Source of the DNA: Paludibacter jiangxiensis
GTDB lineage: Bacteria > Bacteroidota > Bacteroidia > Bacteroidales > Paludibacteraceae
DNA: 64,000 bases
Assembly (NCBI GenBank): GCA_945897785.1
Contig: CAMDGD010000003.1
Location: forward strand, 1-64,000
Reading direction: 5' to 3'
The position numbers and the translations under genes were made by a program. This document shows positions 10,970 through 21,476 of this stretch, in pieces. The notes beneath the pieces were generated by a model. That model did no database searches. It was not told the DNA's origin and saw nothing but the letters and a program-made list of their open reading frames with translations. Position 1 is the stretch's first letter. Each line of letters starts with the position of its first letter.

Positions 10970-11443
10970 ATGAAAATAGTACTGCTAGCTATAGGTAAAA
11001 CAAACGATGCTTATTTGATAGAAGGTATAGCCGACTACCACAAAAGGCTTACGCACTATCTGCCTTTTGAAATGAAGGTAATTACCGAACCAAAAAACAC
11101 AAAAAACTTATCTTTCGACCAACAAAAAGAAAAAAGTTCGGAGCTAATGCTTACGTTTGTACAAGATTCTGATATTGTTGTTTTGCTCGACGATAAAGGA
11201 AAATCATTTTCATCGATGGATTTTGCACTGTATATGCAGAAAAAAATGGCTACAGTAAATAAACGATTAGTTTTCATTATTGGCGGGCCATATGGTTTCT
11301 CGGATAAACTTTACCAACGGGCTAACGAAAAATTATCCCTATCAAAAATGACTTTTTCGCATCAAATGGTTCGTTTGGTGTTTTTAGAACAACTGTATCG
11401 AAGCATGACAATACTAAAAGGAGAACCGTATCATCATGAATAA
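10970..11443 (+). CDS. rlmH: 23S rRNA (pseudouridine1915-N3)-methyltransferase RlmH
   Basis: MKIVLLAIGKTNDAYLIEGIADYHKRL...FIIGGPYGFSDKLYQRANEKLSLSKMTFSHQMVRLVFLEQLYRSMTILKGEPYHHE. Confidence 0.95.
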   Translation: MKIVLLAIGKTNDAYLIEGIADYHKRLTHYLPFEMKVITEPKNTKNLSFDQQKEKSSELMLTFVQDSDIVVLLDDKGKSFSSMDFALYMQKKMATVNKRLVFIIGGPYGFSDKLYQRANEKLSLSKMTFSHQMVRLVFLEQLYRSMTILKGEPYHHE

Positions 11444-14400
11444 CTACCCTTACTTGCTGACAAATAAAAAGAACCGAGAGCTTTATTATTTGGGCGTAGC
11501 ATCAATGATTCTGTGCTTTATCATTGCCGGCATTTTTCAATACCACTATACTAAATCGCCGGAAAACGATTTGGAAATTAAAAACTTTCAAACCGTACTA
11601 AACAAAAAACTTTTGCTTGCTGATGAAGCGCTTAATGAGATTAAGCAAACTATTGAACAAAATAACCTTACCTTAAATAACATCCAATCTAATCAAGGTA
11701 TTTCTTTTTATATTTACCAAAACGACTCTTTATTTTTTTGGACAGAAAACGAGATTGCCGTACCGGAAATACTTCAAGCAAACAAAGCCAATACTTCGTT
11801 TGAACAGCTTCAAGGAATAAGCTGTGTGTACCGTTCAATAAACTATAAGCAATACCTCATACTTGCCTTAGTTCGAATAAAAAACAACTACGCAGACCCC
11901 AACGATTACCTTAAAAATGATTTCGAAGCAGATTACGGCATGGATAATCGTATCGAAATTACTTACGGTACGGCAAAAGATGCATACGCCATTTTTAGTC
12001 CGGAAAACGAATACCTATTCTCCTTAAATAAAGAAAATATTGCTGTTTATAACAAAACACTATCAGTTTGGAGCATGATTTTTTGGGTGGTTGGCTTATG
12101 TATTTTGTACCTACTTAGCAAAAACAGCTACTTATTGCAGCATAAAAAGAAACCGCGGCTTAACGACTTCCTTGTATCGTTTTTCGTGCTTTCAACACTT
12201 ATATACTTAGGCATTCGTATTAACGAACCTTGGATGATGTTTTCGCAAGATTTCTTCTCCCCTATTTACTATGCTTCCGGCAGTATACTTAACTCGTTAG
12301 GGAGTTTAACTATCGTGAGCGTTTTTTTATTGGCCGAAATCTCATTTTTATATCGACGGGTTACGCTTCCAAAAATTACTTTAGATAAAAAGCTAAACAG
12401 TTTTACTGGTCTATATCTTAACTTAGTAAGTGCGGTATTTTTTGCATTTATAAGCTGGCTTTTTAATAGCATCATTTACAATGCTTCTTTCGAAATTACC
12501 CTATACAAACTAGAAAACATATCAGCACCCTCTGTCATCGCTGTAATGCTTATTATTAGCTGGATTAGTGGTTTTATTTTACTAAGATTAAAAAGCTTAC
12601 AAGTTGTTAGAGCAAGATCATCATTAGTTAAAAATTTTATTTCTAACTTACTAATTGCAGCAGCGGCTTTTGTTTGGTTCTTTTTTGTTAACAAAAACTA
12701 CTGTATGCTTGCCGTATGGTATATTATCTTGAGCAGTTCGGTTGATTATATTCATTACAAAAATACCAAAATAAACTTAAGCAGTTTGGCTTTTTTACTT
12801 ATTGTTAGTACGGCATTAATTGTGCATTTTTCTGTTATACATAGCAATATAAAATTACAAGAAAAATACAAGGCCTTGGCCGAAAACATTAGTTCGGGAG
12901 ATGTGTTAAACCGAAATATTTTTTCCGAAATATTATTCGAAGAAATGGATAAAAAACTTAAAAAAGACTCGAACATAAATAAAATAGCATTGAACAAAAC
13001 AGCCGGCACTGATATGCAGGCATTTGTAATGGATAATTATTTTCGGGGATTTTGGTCATCCAATTACGATATTAAGACTTATATAATAGATAATTCCAAT
13101 CCTTCCAAAAGCGATTTAGAGAGAAAAAGCTTTTACGACAAACTGCTTAAAAATAGCGAACAAGTAAAACAAACGGCTTTCTATTATTGTTCCAACGAAT
13201 CGGCTAAAATGGATTATATTGGCAAAATACCTTTGAATAATGTGGTGGTATTTATTGAGTTCCATTCTAAATTGCGTTCGAGTAGCTATAGCTATCCAGA
13301 ACCGTTACTCAATGCCGGAAAATCTAAATCATACAGCAACACACTGTCAATTGCACGCTACAAAAACAACAGCATCAGTTCTCAAATTGGCGAATACGAA
13401 TTTCCCAAGACCTTGCAATGGGTACCAGTAAAAAATAAGAATTATTATGCCTTTAGTAAAGATGGATACATGCATTTTGTTTTTAAAACGAATCAATCGG
13501 CAAGCATAGTTATTAGTCAGCCCAAAGCAAGCGGATATTATGTTTACATCGTTTTTGGGGCTTATCTGTTGGCCTTGTACTTTTTCTTATTATTTATTTT
13601 TTACGGCATACTTACTTTTAAACGAAAACAAAGCCAACAGCAGCTAAGTTTTTTATCGCGCTTGCAAACGGCTTTTATCTTCTTGTTGATTATCAGTTTT
13701 TTAAGCATCTTTTTGTTTTCGATTACTTTCACTATCAATCAGTATAAAAACAAACAAAGCAACGAACTAAAAAACAAAACCAAGTATATAAAAAAATACA
13801 TTCAAGAGAGCCTTAAACAGTACAACAACCTTGCACAATCAAATACAGTTGACCTGAATTTTTTCTTACAAGATTTGTCGAATACCTACGAAACAGACAT
13901 TCATATTTACGACGAAAAAGGGTTTTTAGTGGCTACCTCTCAACCAATAATTTTTTCCAAAGGACTGCTAAGTTACCGTATATCGCCGAATCCTTTTTTC
14001 ACTAAAGCAAATGAAATTACACAAACAGAATACATTGGTGAGCTTAGTTATTTAGCTTCATACACAGAAATATTTAACGAAAACAATGAGCTAATGGGCT
14101 ATATTTCGGTACCCTCTTTTTTAAGCTCGAATGAAATACAAAAACAAGTATTTAGCCTGCTTGCTGTAATTATCAACGTTTATTTGTTTATTATTTTCAT
14201 AGCTCTATTGGTAAGTTTTATTGTAAATAACCAACTTTCTAAACCCATTAAGGCATTAGAGAACAAAATCAAAAGCTTTAGTCTTAAAGGCTACAACGAA
14301 AAACTAGTGTATTTGCGCAACGATGAAATTGGGCGCTTGGTAAGTCAGTATAACTTAATGATAGAAAAACTGGAAAAAAGTGCCGATAAATTAGCGCAGT

Positions 14401-15074
14401 CTGAACGAGAAGTTGCCTGGAAACAAATGGCACGACAAATTACCCATGAAATAAACAACCCCTTAACACCAATGAAATTATCGATTCAACAATTGCAACG
14501 GATGCAGGAGTTGAAAAGCGAAGCGTTTGAGGCGTATTTTTCTAAAACTGCACAAATGCTGATAGAACAAATTGAGAACTTATCGCGCATAGCCAGCTCC
14601 TTTTCTGATTTTGCAAAGATGCCCGAAGCCAAACAAGAACGGGTTAATATTATTGCTCGAATAGAGTCGGTTGTAAATTTATTTGCCCATACTAACGAAG
14701 CCATAAAATTAAACTTCAAAAGCACGGTTGATGAAGCCTATATTTTGGCCGACAAAGAACAACTGACACAGGTTTTTAATAACTTGATTAAAAATGCCAT
14801 TCAGGCAATACCTACTACTAAAAAAGGTATAGTTACTATTAAAGCTCAAGTAAACGAGAAAAGCATTCTTATTGAAATTAAAGATAACGGAGCCGGCATT
14901 GAGAAAGAAGCTGAAAAGTTATTGTTCTCACCAAATTTCACTACCAAATCGAGTGGCATGGGCTTAGGACTTGCCATTGTTAAAAACATAGTTGAAGGAA
15001 GCGGTGGAAAAATATGGTTTAAAACAAAAGCAGAACATGGCACTAGTTTCTTTCTAGAATTCTACTTGTGTTAA
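11436..15074 (+). CDS. Multi-TM sensor histidine kinase (HAMP + HisKA + HATPase)
   Basis: 1212 aa; AWKQMARQITHEINNPLTPMKLSIQQLQRM (H-box), FNNLIKNAIQAIP (N), IEIKDNGAGIEKE, TTKSSGMGLGLAIVKNIVEGSGGKIWF. Confidence 0.92.
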   Translation: MNNYPYLLTNKKNRELYYLGVASMILCFIIAGIFQYHYTKSPENDLEIKNFQTVLNKKLLLADEALNEIKQTIEQNNLTLNNIQSNQGISFYIYQNDSLFFWTENEIAVPEILQANKANTSFEQLQGISCVYRSINYKQYLILALVRIKNNYADPNDYLKNDFEADYGMDNRIEITYGTAKDAYAIFSPENEYLFSLNKENIAVYNKTLSVWSMIFWVVGLCILYLLSKNSYLLQHKKKPRLNDFLVSFFVLSTLIYLGIRINEPWMMFSQDFFSPIYYASGSILNSLGSLTIVSVFLLAEISFLYRRVTLPKITLDKKLNSFTGLYLNLVSAVFFAFISWLFNSIIYNASFEITLYKLENISAPSVIAVMLIISWISGFILLRLKSLQVVRARSSLVKNFISNLLIAAAAFVWFFFVNKNYCMLAVWYIILSSSVDYIHYKNTKINLSSLAFLLIVSTALIVHFSVIHSNIKLQEKYKALAENISSGDVLNRNIFSEILFEEMDKKLKKDSNINKIALNKTAGTDMQAFVMDNYFRGFWSSNYDIKTYIIDNSNPSKSDLERKSFYDKLLKNSEQVKQTAFYYCSNESAKMDYIGKIPLNNVVVFIEFHSKLRSSSYSYPEPLLNAGKSKSYSNTLSIARYKNNSISSQIGEYEFPKTLQWVPVKNKNYYAFSKDGYMHFVFKTNQSASIVISQPKASGYYVYIVFGAYLLALYFFLLFIFYGILTFKRKQSQQQLSFLSRLQTAFIFLLIISFLSIFLFSITFTINQYKNKQSNELKNKTKYIKKYIQESLKQYNNLAQSNTVDLNFFLQDLSNTYETDIHIYDEKGFLVATSQPIIFSKGLLSYRISPNPFFTKANEITQTEYIGELSYLASYTEIFNENNELMGYISVPSFLSSNEIQKQVFSLLAVIINVYLFIIFIALLVSFIVNNQLSKPIKALENKIKSFSLKGYNEKLVYLRNDEIGRLVSQYNLMIEKLEKSADKLAQSEREVAWKQMARQITHEINNPLTPMKLSIQQLQRMQELKSEAFEAYFSKTAQMLIEQIENLSRIASSFSDFAKMPEAKQERVNIIARIESVVNLFAHTNEAIKLNFKSTVDEAYILADKEQLTQVFNNLIKNAIQAIPTTKKGIVTIKAQVNEKSILIEIKDNGAGIEKEAEKLLFSPNFTTKSSGMGLGLAIVKNIVEGSGGKIWFKTKAEHGTSFFLEFYLC

Positions 15075-15133
15075 GTATTTTTTAATATATTTGAAAAAAA
15101 AAAAAAAAAATCACACATTAATACAGAAAAAAA

Positions 15134-15724
15134 ATGAAAAAATTCAACTTGATTTTTGCTATCTTGCTTATCGGATTTAGCTTAACTGCACAAACGGCCA
15201 TAGGTATAAAAGGCGGTATTCAGAGTACAAAAATTTACGAAAAAAGCGGCATCTACGACCCTACCCTGCGTACGAACTTGGGTTTAGTTTGCAATTTTAG
15301 CTATACCAGTGCGGCTTCCTTCCAGATGGAGCTTAACTATAGCCGAAAAGGGAGTAACGTTTTTAATAGCACAAAAGCTACCTTAGGTTATCTAGAGCTA
15401 CCGTTATTGTTAAAAATTAGTGGTGGCAAAGAAAAATTCAAGGTATTTGGTCTTGCCGGACCATACATTGCAGCTCCGCTTAGGTCTGAACTAATTGTTG
15501 GCGACGAAAAAACAGTTACGACCGTTTCTGACGACAGTAATCTTATCGAAAAAATGGATGTTGGTTTTCATATTGGCGGAGGCGTAACTTACAAAATGGG
15601 ACCTGGCCGATTATTGACAGAAATTAGATACTGTAAAGGTTATGGAGAAAATTTTATCGAAGATTCTTTTAATACAAATGCCTGGCAACTAAATGTGGGT
15701 TACTTGTTTACTTTTGGCGAGTAG
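15134..15724 (+). CDS. PorT-family outer membrane beta-barrel protein
   Basis: Signal peptide; 'IGIKGGIQSTKIY...FQMELNYSRKGSNVF...LGYLELPLLLKI' typical of PorT-like barrels. Confidence 0.75.
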   Translation: MKKFNLIFAILLIGFSLTAQTAIGIKGGIQSTKIYEKSGIYDPTLRTNLGLVCNFSYTSAASFQMELNYSRKGSNVFNSTKATLGYLELPLLLKISGGKEKFKVFGLAGPYIAAPLRSELIVGDEKTVTTVSDDSNLIEKMDVGFHIGGGVTYKMGPGRLLTEIRYCKGYGENFIEDSFNTNAWQLNVGYLFTFGE

Positions 15725-15737
15725 GTTACAATAATAC

Positions 15738-15781
15738 AAAAAGCGACCGCAAAAACAATTGAGTTTTTACGGTCGCTTTTT
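15738..15781. terminator. Bidirectional intrinsic terminator between convergent genes
   Basis: aaaaagcgaccgcaaaaac / gtttttacggtcgcttttt. Confidence 0.75.
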
Positions 15782-15809
15782 GTATCTAATATTCCGTATT
15801 TTTAAAACA

Positions 15810-16712
15810 TTATTTCTTCCCCCCAAACAAAGAAAAATGCACATACCGTTTTGGGTTTTCTTTTAAATCGATTACCAATTGATTAGCACTAGTGGTTGTT
15901 TGGTTTAAGTTATCGTAAAATGAACGATCGTTTATAAGCAAGCCCAAAGAGCCTTCTTTACTGTTCATTTTTTGTGTAATTTGTTGCAAATCGAGCATTG
16001 TAGCATCAATGCCTTGTGCTGTTTTAGCAAAATCAATGCCTTTCATATTGGTACTTACTTGGGCAAAATCATTGGTAATGGTATGCACATTCTTAACAAT
16101 ACCGGGCACATCATGTTGCATTACCGATTTTAGTTGAACAGCAGACTGTTCTAGATTTGAGCTCATCTGCTCAATAGAACTAAGGGTGTTTTTTATTTCA
16201 TTACCCGAGGTAATTTCTTTTACCGAGCGAATCAACGAATCAGTAGTACTAACCAACCTATCTACTTTTGGCAATAAATCTTCTGATACATATGCCATCA
16301 ACCCTCGTACAGTTAATGAAGTCAAGGTATCACCTACCGGTATAAAAGCAGTTGACTGCGGAGAATACACAATACGAATTGCTTTTCCGCCCAACATTCC
16401 GTTATCAAATAACTCTGCACGAGTTCCTTGTGGCAACTGCAACTCTTTATCAATATCTAAGGTTACAACAAAGGAAGTTTCTTTTGTGAAATCATAGGAG
16501 ATGTCTCTGATTTGTCCGACCTGATGCCCCTTAATAAAAATGGGTGCTGTTTCGACCAAACCATCAATATTGCTAAAAGTAGCATAATAATAATTGGTTG
16601 GTTTAAAAACATTTACCCCTTTTAAGAAATTTAATCCGTACAACAGTAATGCTGTAGCTGTAACGGCCAAAATGCCGATTTTAACTTCTCTAGTAAAATA
16701 TTTTTTTAACAT
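15810..16712 (-). CDS. MlaD/MCE family lipid-transport protein
   Basis: MLKKYFTREVKIGILAVTATALLLYGLNFLKGVNVFKPTNYYYATFSNIDGLVETAPIFIKGHQVGQI; the ORF track start at 16736 is also possible. Confidence 0.85.
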   Translation of the reverse strand: MLKKYFTREVKIGILAVTATALLLYGLNFLKGVNVFKPTNYYYATFSNIDGLVETAPIFIKGHQVGQIRDISYDFTKETSFVVTLDIDKELQLPQGTRAELFDNGMLGGKAIRIVYSPQSTAFIPVGDTLTSLTVRGLMAYVSEDLLPKVDRLVSTTDSLIRSVKEITSGNEIKNTLSSIEQMSSNLEQSAVQLKSVMQHDVPGIVKNVHTITNDFAQVSTNMKGIDFAKTAQGIDATMLDLQQITQKMNSKEGSLGLLINDRSFYDNLNQTTTSANQLVIDLKENPKRYVHFSLFGGKK

Positions 16713-16739
16713 GATAAAATAAGCTTTTGTTTTCAATTA

Positions 16740-18557
16740 TTATTTCAAAGCCTCACTCAATGGCACTTTTCGTCCATTTTTAAACGCAATGATTATAGCA
16801 TCGGGAAACTTTGATGCAATACTTTTTTTTAGTTGAACAATTTCGGTGTATTCAGTTGTATTTCCGTAAGTATATTTGAATAAGGCGGCTTCTTGATAAT
16901 AATCCAATTGTAAGCCTTTAAAAGAGGTATCGTTTTTTGGCTTTTCTTTACTTACCGCAAACAACTGCAATTTAAACACAAACGATTCTGCCTGGGATTT
17001 AGTTACTGCAGGAGCACTTGTATTTGGTACAACTGCCTTGCTTACGGGTTGAGTGGAAACTTCACTATCCTTAGTTTTTGGCAATACTACGGAAGATTTT
17101 TCCTGAGCAGCTAATTCTTTAGGCATGAAAGCAATGATTTTCGCATCGGGAAACTTTGATGCAATATCTTTTTTTAGTTGAACAATTTCGGTGTATTCAG
17201 TTGTATTTCCGTAAGTATATATGAATAAGGCGGCTTCTTGATAATAATCCAATTGTAAGCCTTTAAAAGAGATATCGTTTTTAGGCTTTTCTTTACTTAC
17301 CGCAAACAACTGCAATTTAAACACAAACGATTCTGCCTGGGATTTAGTATCTAAAGTATCACTTGCAGTTGTTATAACTGCTTTGCTTACTGGTTGAGTG
17401 GAAACTTCATTAACATTAGTTATTGGCAATGCTACGGCAGTTTTTGCTGGAGTAGCAAATTCTTTGGGGATAGACACCGTAGTTGGCAACTCAATGATAG
17501 GCTCTACTTTAGGTTCTGCTGTTTTGGTTACTTGTGTTTTTTCATTGCTTGGCTTGGCTTCTTCCACCTTAGCTTCGGTCTTCATCTTATCTAAAAACTG
17601 TTGAGTTGATGCCTCCTCTTCTTTAGTTAATTTGTTTGATGCAACACTATTTTCCTGAGTAGGCTTTGTCATTTCAGGAAGTGCTTGAGTTTCCGGTTTA
17701 GCTCTTGATTTATTGGATTTCTCCGCAACTTCTTGGGCAGGTTTAGATGGTGAATTATACAGTTGATTGCCTGATTTTAAATCGTATTCTTTTTTAAAGC
17801 GGTCAAAAGAACCATAAATAGCCTCGGCCATCTTTTTTTGTCCATCAGTACTAATTAAGAACTTTTTTTCTTGATCGTTACTCAAATACCCCACTTCAAC
17901 CAAAACACTTGGCATGGCTGTTTTATGCAACACCCAAAATCCGGCTTGTCGTACACCGCGGTCTTTTCTGCCAACAGTAGTAAAATTCTTCTGTACCTCA
18001 GAAGCAAATTCAATGCTTTTATCTAAAAACCGGTCTTGAATACACTCGAACATAATATACGAATCAGGAGAATTGGGATCGAAACCGGCATATTTTACCT
18101 TATAATCATCTTCGAGCAAAATAACGGAGTTCTCTCGCATCGCCACATCTAAATTCGACTGCGATTTGGTAAGCCCCAGCGTATAAGTCTCTGTACCAAA
18201 AGCCTCCTTGTTATTATTTGCATTGGTGTGTATAGAAATAAACAAATCAGCATGTGCTTTATTAGCAATATCGGCTCTTTCTTGAAGGGTTAAATACACA
18301 TCTTTATTTCGGGTGTAAACTACGCTTACATCGCTATGATTCTTTTCTATCATCTCTCCTAAAGCCAACACTACACCTAAATTGATGTCTTTTTCGTACG
18401 ATTTTCCATTAACAGCCCCAGGATCTTTACCCCCATGTCCGGCATCCAATACAACAATAAAACTTGGAGCCTTAACAGCAACAAGTGGTGTAAACGGAAA
18501 TAACAAAACAATACATGCCACTGTTATTTTACAAAACCTCTTTTTAATACCGTTCAT
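16740..18557 (-). CDS. N-acetylmuramoyl-L-alanine amidase with duplicated SPOR-like C-terminal domain
   Basis: FIVVLDAGHGGKDPGAVNGKSYEKDINLGVVLALGEMI ... DLFISIHTNANNN ... SVLVEVGYLSNDQE; two near-identical C-terminal repeats. Confidence 0.92.
   Translation of the reverse strand: MNGIKKRFCKITVACIVLLFPFTPLVAVKAPSFIVVLDAGHGGKDPGAVNGKSYEKDINLGVVLALGEMIEKNHSDVSVVYTRNKDVYLTLQERADIANKAHADLFISIHTNANNNKEAFGTETYTLGLTKSQSNLDVAMRENSVILLEDDYKVKYAGFDPNSPDSYIMFECIQDRFLDKSIEFASEVQKNFTTVGRKDRGVRQAGFWVLHKTAMPSVLVEVGYLSNDQEKKFLISTDGQKKMAEAIYGSFDRFKKEYDLKSGNQLYNSPSKPAQEVAEKSNKSRAKPETQALPEMTKPTQENSVASNKLTKEEEASTQQFLDKMKTEAKVEEAKPSNEKTQVTKTAEPKVEPIIELPTTVSIPKEFATPAKTAVALPITNVNEVSTQPVSKAVITTASDTLDTKSQAESFVFKLQLFAVSKEKPKNDISFKGLQLDYYQEAALFIYTYGNTTEYTEIVQLKKDIASKFPDAKIIAFMPKELAAQEKSSVVLPKTKDSEVSTQPVSKAVVPNTSAPAVTKSQAESFVFKLQLFAVSKEKPKNDTSFKGLQLDYYQEAALFKYTYGNTTEYTEIVQLKKSIASKFPDAIIIAFKNGRKVPLSEALK
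16786..17475 (-). repeat. 345-bp tandem duplication (2 copies) inside the amidase gene
   Basis: Copy 1 16786-17130 and copy 2 17131-17475; constant offset of 345 nt checked at gcaatgatt, gatttagt and cttac(g/t)ggttgagtggaaac. Confidence 0.95.
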
Positions 18558-18749
18558 ATCCCTTTTTATTTTTTTACTTTTTTTTTTGATACGCAAAAAT
18601 AGATATTATCTTCCTATTTGGCACACTATTTATAACAATAAAAACTCCTTTTTTTTATTTGTCTATTAAAAAAAACAGTGAAATAACCGAAGAATTCTTA
18701 TTCTATTCCATATAATAACTAAATTTGCGGGCATAATAATTTTTAGCAA

Positions 18750-21407
18750 ATGCTATTTTTGAAACAGAAACACCTTATTCCTCTACTGATTGCTTGCTTG
18801 CTTATAAGTTTCAGCTCATTGTGGAGTCAAAATACAAAAGAAACGTTCGATTCTGTTTCAATTGTAACAGACACTGTCTTTATTACATCGAAAAAAGAAA
18901 AAAAATCTAGCATAAGCACCCCTATTCATTACAAAGCAAACGACTCTATTATACTTACAGGATCGGGAAATGCTTTTTTATATGGAACAGGAAATGTGAC
19001 TTACGAAAAAATTGACTTATCGGCAAATTTCATTAAGCTCGATTTCGACAGTGCTACAGTATATGCTGCTGGAACAGTAAATAAATCTGATGAAGGTGGC
19101 GACGAAGTAATTTCAGGTTCTCCCATTTTTAAAGATGGAGATGACGAGTACAAAACAGAATCCATCAGATACAACCTCAACACAAAAAAAGGCTATATTG
19201 TACAAGGCGTTGTACAACAAGGTGAGGGCTATATTATTGGCGAACAAACAAAAAAAATTGACGACGAGATTCTTTGCATGAGAAACGGCAAATATACTAC
19301 TTGCGATAATCACGACCATCCGCATTTTTACCTAAACCTAACCAAAGCCAAAGTAAAACAAAAAAAATGGGTAGTTACCGGTCCGGCTTACCTAGTGCTA
19401 TTGGATGTTCCATTACCGCTGGCTATCCCCTTCGGTTTTTTCCCTTTTACCAAACAATACTCTTCGGGCATTATTATGCCTAGCTACGGACAAGAATTAA
19501 CCCGTGGTTTTTACTTGACAAACGGAGGGTATTATTTTGCGTTAAACGATTATATGGACTTAGCCGTTACCGGTGATTTATACACCATGGGTACTTGGTC
19601 GTTAAATGGAACATCAACTTATTTAAAAAGATACAAGTACCGAGGAAACCTAAACCTTAGTTACCGCGAAGATGTTTCGGGCGAAAAAGAGCTACCTAAT
19701 TATTCGAAAAGCAAAAACTTGTCGATTAACTTGACACGTTCTCAAGACCCCAAAGCTAGTCCGAACAGCACCCTCTCTGCCAGTGTGAATTTTTCGAGCA
19801 GCGGCTACGACCGTAGCAATATAAACAACTATTACAATCCCGCATTATTAGCACAAAACACCAAAAGCTCAAGCCTATCGTGGGGGTATCGCTTCCCTGA
19901 ATCTCCTTTTAGCTTATCGGCAAATATTTTGGCCAATCAACGCACATCCGATTCTACTATCATGCTTACCTTACCCAATTTAAGCCTTAACATGTCAAGA
20001 ATTTACCCTTTTAAACGGAAGAATGCGATAGGAAAAGACCGTTGGTACGAAATATTATCAGTATCTTTAAACAGTAGGTTTAGCAATAGTATCCAAACAA
20101 AAGAAAATAAATTAGTAAGTGCTTCGTTTATTAACGATTGGAGAAACGGATTCGACCACAATATCCCTATTAATATGTCTTTCAATGTTCTAAAATACAT
20201 TTCTATTTCTCCAACAGCCAATTACCATGAAAGATGGTACTTTCAATCGATAGAAAAATCGTGGGACAACATCAACAGCATTGAAATTAACGATACCATA
20301 AACAGTTTTTATCGGGTGTACGATTTCTATGCAGGGATAAGTGCATCAACAAAGCTATATGGATTTTTTACCCCTAATCGCAAACTGTTTGGTGATAAAA
20401 TTGACCGAATCCGACATGTCATTACCCCATCCGTTGGTTTCTCATATAAGCCAGATTTTAGCGATCCTTTCTGGAGCTTCTACGCAAACTATCAAAAGCC
20501 AACCAGCAGCACCGATCTTACTCCGATTGTAGTTAACTACTCTCCTTTTGCTAGCGGATTATACGGTTATCCGAGCATTGGTGAAACAGGAAACATTACC
20601 TTTTCGCTAAACAATAATATTGAAATGAAGGTGAAGCAAAAAAATGACACTACAGACAACCCATATAAAACCATTAGTTTGCTCGATGCATTTAGTGTAA
20701 GTGGTAGTTATAATTTGGCAGCCGACTCGATGAATTGGTCAAATTTTAATGCAAACCTCCGGTTAAAATTATTTAAAGGATTAAATATCAGCTTGGGTGG
20801 TTCCTTCGAAACTTATTTGTTTGCACTTAATGCAAACGACAACCCTGTAAGAATTAACACACCCCGTTGGGAAGTACGAAAATTACCTCGATTAATTAAT
20901 ACGGGCACTTCTTTTGGCTATACTTTCAACAATAAAACTTTTGCCAAAAATGATGATAAAGACGCAACTAATAATCCTACAGACTCAATTGCCAGAACAG
21001 AAGATGCTCCAAAAGAAACATTAGAAAACGAAGGTTATCAAGATTTTAAGTTACCATGGAGCTTATCCTTTGATTATTCTGTACAATACGGAAACACTGT
21101 TTTCAACAAAAGCCTACTCGAATACGACCGAGAACTTACGCATAATATGAGTATGAGAGGAAATATAAGTCTGACTCCTAAATGGCAAGTAAATTTTGGT
21201 GGAGCGTACGACATCACAAACAAAAAAATTACTTATACCAACTTGGGTATAACCAGAAATTTGCATTGTTGGAGCATGAACGCAAACATAGTACCTTTAG
21301 GCTTGTACAAATCTTACAACTTTTTACTTCAAGTTAGTTCCAGTTTATTAAGCGACTTGAAATATGAAAAAAGAAGTGATTTTACAACTCCTGTCGATTG
21401 GTATTAA
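18750..21407 (+). CDS. LptD-like LPS-assembly outer membrane protein
   Basis: OstA-like N-terminus (ANFIKLDFDSATVYAAG) and LptD barrel; 'MRNGKYTTCDNHDHPHFYLNLTKAKV', 'PLPLAIPFGFFPFTKQYSSGIIMPSYGQELTRGFYLTNGGYYF'. Confidence 0.88.
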   Translation: MLFLKQKHLIPLLIACLLISFSSLWSQNTKETFDSVSIVTDTVFITSKKEKKSSISTPIHYKANDSIILTGSGNAFLYGTGNVTYEKIDLSANFIKLDFDSATVYAAGTVNKSDEGGDEVISGSPIFKDGDDEYKTESIRYNLNTKKGYIVQGVVQQGEGYIIGEQTKKIDDEILCMRNGKYTTCDNHDHPHFYLNLTKAKVKQKKWVVTGPAYLVLLDVPLPLAIPFGFFPFTKQYSSGIIMPSYGQELTRGFYLTNGGYYFALNDYMDLAVTGDLYTMGTWSLNGTSTYLKRYKYRGNLNLSYREDVSGEKELPNYSKSKNLSINLTRSQDPKASPNSTLSASVNFSSSGYDRSNINNYYNPALLAQNTKSSSLSWGYRFPESPFSLSANILANQRTSDSTIMLTLPNLSLNMSRIYPFKRKNAIGKDRWYEILSVSLNSRFSNSIQTKENKLVSASFINDWRNGFDHNIPINMSFNVLKYISISPTANYHERWYFQSIEKSWDNINSIEINDTINSFYRVYDFYAGISASTKLYGFFTPNRKLFGDKIDRIRHVITPSVGFSYKPDFSDPFWSFYANYQKPTSSTDLTPIVVNYSPFASGLYGYPSIGETGNITFSLNNNIEMKVKQKNDTTDNPYKTISLLDAFSVSGSYNLAADSMNWSNFNANLRLKLFKGLNISLGGSFETYLFALNANDNPVRINTPRWEVRKLPRLINTGTSFGYTFNNKTFAKNDDKDATNNPTDSIARTEDAPKETLENEGYQDFKLPWSLSFDYSVQYGNTVFNKSLLEYDRELTHNMSMRGNISLTPKWQVNFGGAYDITNKKITYTNLGITRNLHCWSMNANIVPLGLYKSYNFLLQVSSSLLSDLKYEKRSDFTTPVDWY

Positions 21408-21476
21408 AAAAAAACAAACCCAACTTTGTAAAGATTTGATTATCTTTGCATCATTATTAATTTAACACACTAGCAT

